A DNA stretch of 8,341 bases from Pediococcus sp. (GTDB taxonomy: Bacteria > Bacillota > Bacilli > Lactobacillales > Lactobacillaceae): the NCBI GenBank assembly GCA_022712335.1, contig JALAGR010000130.1, positions 1-8,341 of the forward strand. The letters run 5' to 3'. Shown in pieces: positions 5,296 through 8,341 of this stretch (positions within the stretch are counted from its first letter, which is position 1; every line of letters starts with the position of its first letter). Below the pieces are notes generated by a model. The model was not told the DNA's origin and did not search any database. It was given only the letters and a program-made list of their open reading frames with translations. The position numbers and the translations under genes were made by a program.

Positions 5296-5301
5296 TATAA
5301 T
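5296..5301 (+). promoter_or_regulatory. -10 box of the pepV promoter
   Basis: A perfect TATAAT follows CTG and lies 51 bases before the pepV ATG. No good -35 is found at the proper distance (TATCCA at 5272-5277 is poor), so the promoter may depend on an activator or on the near-extended -10. Between the oxidoreductase stop and this box I see only weak symmetry and no convincing terminator. Confidence 0.5.
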
Positions 5302-5352
5302 CGTTTTTATAGAAAAAGCGTTTACGCAATAAATCATAAAGGTGGTACTCGT

Positions 5353-6750
5353 ATGACAATCGATTGGAAAGCGGAAGTTAACAGCCGCAAAGACGTCATG
5401 TTAGAACGTTTAATGGAACTTTTAAAAATTGATAGCTCACGTGATACAGAACATGCAACTAAAGATGCTCCTCTAGGACCCGGTCCTCGTAAGGCTTTGG
5501 AAACAATGCTTAGTTTTGCTGAAAAAGATGGATTTACAACTAAAAACGTTGAAAATGTTGCTGGACATATTGAATATGGTGACGGCGATGAAATCTTTGG
5601 TATTTTAGGTCATATGGATGAAGTGCCTGCTGGTGAAGGTTGGGAAACTAAACCATTTGAACCAGTAATTAAGGACAACCGCATTTATGCTCGTGGTGTT
5701 AGTGATGATAAGGGACCTTCAATGGCAGCTTATTTAGCACTACAAATTATTAAAGAATTAGAATTACCGGTTTCTAAGAAAATTCGTTTGATTTTCGGAA
5801 CGGATGAAGAAAGCGATTGGGTGGGAATTAATCGTTATCTAGAAGTTGAAAAGACTCCTGACTTTGGTTTTTCTCCAGATGCTGAATTCCCAATCATTAA
5901 TGGTGAAAAGGGAATCGCCTCATTTAAAATCGAACTTCCACAGTCAGATGGACAAGGCGATTTAGTTTTGAAATCATTTGTTAGTGGTATCAAAGAAAAT
6001 ATGATTCCTCGTGATGCAACTGCTGTTGTGATTGCAGATGATGTTGACGTAGAGGCTCTTAAAGCTGAATTTGATGCATTTTTAGCTGAAAATGGTTTGA
6101 CTGGTGAACTTACAGCTGATGGAAACGAATTGAAATTCTTCTTGATTGGAAAATCAGCGCATGCTCTTGAACCAAAAGCAGGTTTGAATGCTGCAACTTT
6201 CCTAGCAACATTCTTAAATGCCAAAATGGATAGTAACTACGTGAAGATGATCGCAGAACAAATGCACTTGGATTCACGTGGAGATAAATTAGGAATTAAT
6301 TCAATCGATGCTAAGATGGGTGACTTAACAGTTACACCGGACTTGTTTAGCTATGAAATGGGCAAAGAAAATAACGTAATCATTAACGTGCGTTACCCAC
6401 AATCAACGAACGCAGACGAAATTATCGAAAAATCAACAGCAGCTCTTTCAGATTATGAAGCTAAGGTTGAAATACATGGTCATGCTCAAGAACCACATTA
6501 TGTATCAGGGAATGACCCATTGGTTAAGACTTTGCTTTCAATCTATGAAGAACACACTGGTGAAAAGGGAGAAGAAACGGTTATCGGTGGCGGAACTTAC
6601 GGTCGTATTTTAGACCGCGGTGTAGCCTTCGGTGCTCAATTCCCAGGACGCGAAAATGTGATGCATCAAGCTAACGAATATATGGCAATTGATGACATTG
6701 TAAATGCTGCAATTATCTATGCTCATGCAATTTACGAGTTAGCTAAATAA
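5353..6750 (+). CDS. pepV: Dipeptidase PepV, M20 family zinc metallopeptidase
   Basis: The 465-residue cytoplasmic enzyme hydrolyses dipeptides and is the lactobacillar PepV of peptidase family M20A. It completes the breakdown of peptides imported by the cell. The two-zinc centre is intact: GHMDEVP carries His87 and Asp89, SDDKG carries Asp119 (the bridging ligand), GTDEES carries the general base Glu152 and ligand Glu153, SPDAEFP carries Asp176, and ENVMHQANE near the end carries His438. Numbers for His87, Asp89 and Asp119 equal those recalled for Lactobacillus delbrueckii PepV. The lid domain lies between, with the SAHALEPKAG segment. The start is the ATG at 5353, seven bases after AAAGGTGG (5338-5345). 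The frame is open upstream to a TTG at 5254, but that extension overlaps the promoter and has no ribosome site. There is no terminator after the gene; the tyrS leader promoter begins three bases past the stop. Confidence 0.96.
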   Translation: MTIDWKAEVNSRKDVMLERLMELLKIDSSRDTEHATKDAPLGPGPRKALETMLSFAEKDGFTTKNVENVAGHIEYGDGDEIFGILGHMDEVPAGEGWETKPFEPVIKDNRIYARGVSDDKGPSMAAYLALQIIKELELPVSKKIRLIFGTDEESDWVGINRYLEVEKTPDFGFSPDAEFPIINGEKGIASFKIELPQSDGQGDLVLKSFVSGIKENMIPRDATAVVIADDVDVEALKAEFDAFLAENGLTGELTADGNELKFFLIGKSAHALEPKAGLNAATFLATFLNAKMDSNYVKMIAEQMHLDSRGDKLGINSIDAKMGDLTVTPDLFSYEMGKENNVIINVRYPQSTNADEIIEKSTAALSDYEAKVEIHGHAQEPHYVSGNDPLVKTLLSIYEEHTGEKGEETVIGGGTYGRILDRGVAFGAQFPGRENVMHQANEYMAIDDIVNAAIIYAHAIYELAK

Positions 6751-6752
6751 GG

Positions 6753-6781
6753 TTGACAGTAGTTTTGATTATCCGTAAAAT
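6753..6781 (+). promoter_or_regulatory. Promoter of the T-box leader and tyrS
   Basis: A perfect -35 TTGACA (6753-6758) and TAAAAT (6776-6781, five of six) are separated by the ideal 17 bases. It is the strongest promoter in the window by consensus and starts immediately after the pepV stop codon. Transcription would begin near 6788. Confidence 0.85.
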
Positions 6782-6787
6782 TATAAA

Positions 6788-7015
6788 CAATAACGAAGCT
6801 TTGAAGTAGCATAGTAGAGTGTTGATCCACGCAAGCAGAAATCTGATGGGAATGCGAATCAGACTTGGCAACAATTCGAATTACACTATGGAGCTTTCAT
6901 TTAATGAACGGATCATCTCGTTATCGATGTTGAGCGGAGTATTAGTACTCAATCAAGGTGGTAACGCGGAAAAATTCGTCCCTGATCTTAATTTTTTAAG
7001 ATTGGGGACGTTTTT
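6788..7015 (+). ncRNA. Tyrosine T-box riboswitch controlling tyrS
   Basis: This leader fills the 301-base gap between pepV and tyrS. Uncharged tRNA-Tyr binds it and turns on tyrS. Stem I is closed by GAAGCT (6795-6800) with AGCTTTC (6892-6898) and CATAGT (6810-6815) with ACTATG (6885-6890). A distal hairpin TCTGAT/ATCAGA lies at 6843-6864. Directly before the ACTATG strand is the specifier UAC (6882-6884), a tyrosine codon. The conserved T-box AAGGTGGTAACGCGG spans 6955-6969. Its bulge UGGU (6959-6962) pairs with the tRNA 3' end, and the last U fits the A discriminator base of bacterial tRNA-Tyr. GG and ACG of the T-box can pair with CGTCC (6977-6981) to form the antiterminator, which excludes the terminator. 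An open frame through this leader is not a gene. Confidence 0.93.
6977..7015 (+). terminator. T-box conditional terminator before tyrS
   Basis: Bases 6977-6991 pair with 6996-7010 in a 15-base-pair stem (CGTCCC with GGGACG-type pairing at the base, two G-U pairs) around a TTTT loop, followed by five T. Its 5' arm is also the 3' arm of the antiterminator. It ends tyrS transcription when tRNA-Tyr is charged, and probably ends the pepV transcript too. Confidence 0.9.
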
Positions 7016-7039
7016 GTTTCTAAGGTGGTTGATAAAAAT

Positions 7040-7044
7040 GGAGG
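7040..7044 (+). promoter_or_regulatory. Ribosome binding site deciding the tyrS start
   Basis: GGAGG ends seven bases before the ATG at 7052. The frame is open up to a GTG at 7025, but that start would put the ribosome site within the gene and has no site of its own. Confidence 0.85.
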
Positions 7045-7051
7045 AACTAAA

Positions 7052-8305
7052 ATGAATATTATTGATGAACTTACATGGCGTGGTGCTGTTAACCAACAAA
7101 CTGATGAAGAAGGTTTGAAAAAGTTAACTGACGAAAAACAAATTGGTCTTTATGCTGGAATCGATCCAACGGGCGATAGTATGCACATTGGTCATTTGAT
7201 TCCTTTTATGGTTTTGAAACGATTCCAACAAGCTGGTCATAAACCAGTTATTCTAATTGGTGGTGGAACTGGTTCAATCGGTGATCCATCTGGTAAAAAA
7301 TCAGAACGTGTTCTTCAAACGATGGAACAAGTTCGCCACAATGAAGAAGCATTGAAGTCACAAATGGTGAAATTCTTCGGTACGGATAATTTCCGTATGG
7401 TTAACAACTACGATTGGCTTTCAAAGATGTCATTGCTAGATTTCTTGCGCGATTACGGCAAGTTATTCAATGTTAATACAATGTTGGCTAAGGATATTGT
7501 TGCTAGTCGACTTGAAGTGGGTATTTCATTTACTGAATTTACTTACCAAATTTTACAATCAATTGATTTCTTACATTTATACAAAAATGAAGATGTTCAA
7601 CTTCAAATCGGTGGTGGAGATCAATGGGGGAACATCACAGCTGGTACTGATTTGATTCATCGGATGGAAGGTCAAGAAGCTAAAATTTATGGTTTGACGA
7701 TTCCATTATTATTGAAGGCGGATGGTACAAAGTTTGGTAAATCTGAAGGTGGTAACGTTTGGTTAGATGCTGAAAAGACAACACCTTATGAATTCTACCA
7801 ATTCTGGTTGAACCAAGATGATCGTGATGTAGTTAAATTCTTGAAGTACTTTACATTCTTAAGTCATGAAGAAATTGAACGACTTGCTGAAACAGTGAAG
7901 ACTGCACCAGAAAAACGTGAAGCACAACGTCGTTTGGCTGAAGAAGTAACTTCATTTGTACATGGGGATGCAGCGGTTGAAGAAGCACAACATATTTCAG
8001 CAGCACTATTCTCAGGTGAAGTTAAGGATTTGACTGCTAGTGAAATTGAACAAGGATTTAAGAATATGCCAAGTGTTGATGTGGAAAATAAGAAAGAAAA
8101 CATCGTTCTTTGGTTAGTGGATACAACTAAAATTGAAGCATCACGTCGTCAAGCTCGCGAAGATATTCAAAATGGTGCTATTCGGATTAATGGTGAAAAG
8201 GTTACGGATGTTGATGCCGAAATCGATCCATCAAGTAATTTTGACGGTAAATTTGTAATTGTACGTCGTGGGAAGAAGAAGTATTTCTTGGCTCGCGTTA
8301 AATAA
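7052..8305 (+). CDS. tyrS: Tyrosyl-tRNA synthetase
   Basis: The 417-residue class I aminoacyl-tRNA synthetase charges tRNA-Tyr with tyrosine in the cytoplasm. The Rossmann catalytic domain carries the HIGH signature at 45-48 within MHIGHL, the tyrosine-pocket residues Tyr34 and Asp78 (SIGDPSG), the YQILQSID segment (Tyr165, Gln169, Asp172) and GGGDQWGN at 187-194. The KMSKS-type loop is KFGKS at 227-231. After the anticodon-binding helical region, an S4 RNA-binding domain occupies about residues 350-415 (IEASRRQAREDIQNG from 361). Length is typical of the bacterial TyrS group. Residue numbers in the N-terminal part coincide with Geobacillus stearothermophilus TyrS. Position 51 is proline where that enzyme has threonine, as in Escherichia coli. 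Expression is governed by the T-box upstream. The gene is complete and appears monocistronic apart from possible readthrough from pepV. Confidence 0.98.
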   Translation: MNIIDELTWRGAVNQQTDEEGLKKLTDEKQIGLYAGIDPTGDSMHIGHLIPFMVLKRFQQAGHKPVILIGGGTGSIGDPSGKKSERVLQTMEQVRHNEEALKSQMVKFFGTDNFRMVNNYDWLSKMSLLDFLRDYGKLFNVNTMLAKDIVASRLEVGISFTEFTYQILQSIDFLHLYKNEDVQLQIGGGDQWGNITAGTDLIHRMEGQEAKIYGLTIPLLLKADGTKFGKSEGGNVWLDAEKTTPYEFYQFWLNQDDRDVVKFLKYFTFLSHEEIERLAETVKTAPEKREAQRRLAEEVTSFVHGDAAVEEAQHISAALFSGEVKDLTASEIEQGFKNMPSVDVENKKENIVLWLVDTTKIEASRRQAREDIQNGAIRINGEKVTDVDAEIDPSSNFDGKFVIVRRGKKKYFLARVK

Positions 8306-8313
8306 ATGAAAAA

Positions 8314-8341
8314 GATTGAGACGAAGTAAAAAGTCTCAATC
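8314..8341 (+). terminator. Hairpin after tyrS, probable terminator cut by the window end
   Basis: GATTGAGAC (8314-8322) pairs perfectly with GTCTCAATC (8333-8341) around a ten-base A-rich loop, starting nine bases after the stop codon. An A-run precedes the stem, so a matching T-run is expected just beyond the window, but it cannot be seen. Confidence 0.7.

Noticed and set aside
5313..5326. cre-like core AAGCGTTTAC after the pepV -10
   Set aside because: Three defined cre positions, both ends included, do not match; the case is too weak to list as a site.
5254..5352. 33-residue N-terminal extension of PepV from a TTG
   Set aside because: It covers the promoter -10 box and the ribosome site; the ATG at 5353 gives the numbering expected for PepV active-site residues.
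5835..6224. 129-codon minus-strand open frame inside pepV
   Set aside because: It is an antisense shadow with serine- and alanine-rich low-complexity content and no ribosome site.
6819..7055. 78-codon open frame between pepV and tyrS
   Set aside because: It lies wholly within the T-box leader, whose conserved RNA elements explain the sequence.
7864..8103. 79-codon minus-strand open frame inside tyrS, and a 61-codon plus-strand frame at 7470-7655
   Set aside because: Both are shadows of tyrS in other frames without start signals.
1..8341. Search for insertion sequences, CRISPR repeats, tRNA genes, phage attachment sites or defence genes
   Set aside because: No direct-repeat arrays, transposase motifs, tRNA-like cloverleaf or defence domains were seen; base composition is even across the window.

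Overview
The window looks like chromosomal DNA of a low-GC Gram-positive bacterium of the order Lactobacillales, most likely a lactobacillus relative. The evidence is the AT-rich sequence, strong GGAGG-type ribosome binding sites, a PepV-type dipeptidase, a tyrosine T-box leader before tyrS, and CcpA-type cre sites at sugar genes. The species cannot be named from the sequence alone. I see no mobile element, CRISPR array, tRNA or rRNA gene.

Layout. At the left edge, on the minus strand, lies an incomplete Mbeg1-like (DUF2974) alpha/beta-hydrolase gene whose 3' end is outside the window (1-1017). It diverges from a plus-strand gene for a MupG/DUF871-family 6-phospho-N-acetylmuramidase (1196-2284). 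The mupG promoter region stacks an extended -10, a cre site and a NagR/MupR-like GntR-family operator. After a terminator comes a separately promoted lactose/cellobiose-family PTS permease EIIC (2559-3866), with its own palindromic operator and cre site. A small unrecognised three-helix membrane protein (3975-4433) sits between two terminators. Next is an NAD(P)-binding SDR/NmrA-like gene broken by a frameshift near its codon 57 (4568-5202). The right half holds pepV (5353-6750), then a complete Tyr T-box riboswitch with its own promoter, terminator and antiterminator (about 6753-7015), and tyrS (7052-8305), followed by a last hairpin cut off by the window end.

How the genes fit together. MupG and the EIIC plausibly serve uptake and cleavage of amino-sugar or beta-linked sugars: peptidoglycan-derived MurNAc-GlcNAc for MupG, and a disaccharide or beta-glucoside for EIIC. 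Both appear subject to carbon catabolite repression and to separate local operators, but no EIIA, EIIB, MurQ etherase or regulator gene lies in the window. PepV supplies amino acids from peptides. It has no terminator of its own, so its transcript should run into the tyrosine-sensing T-box of tyrS. The window is mostly ordinary housekeeping and sugar-metabolism DNA. The items most worth a second look are the promoter architecture of mupG, the frameshifted oxidoreductase and the pepV/T-box arrangement. I found no evidence of a wholly new system.
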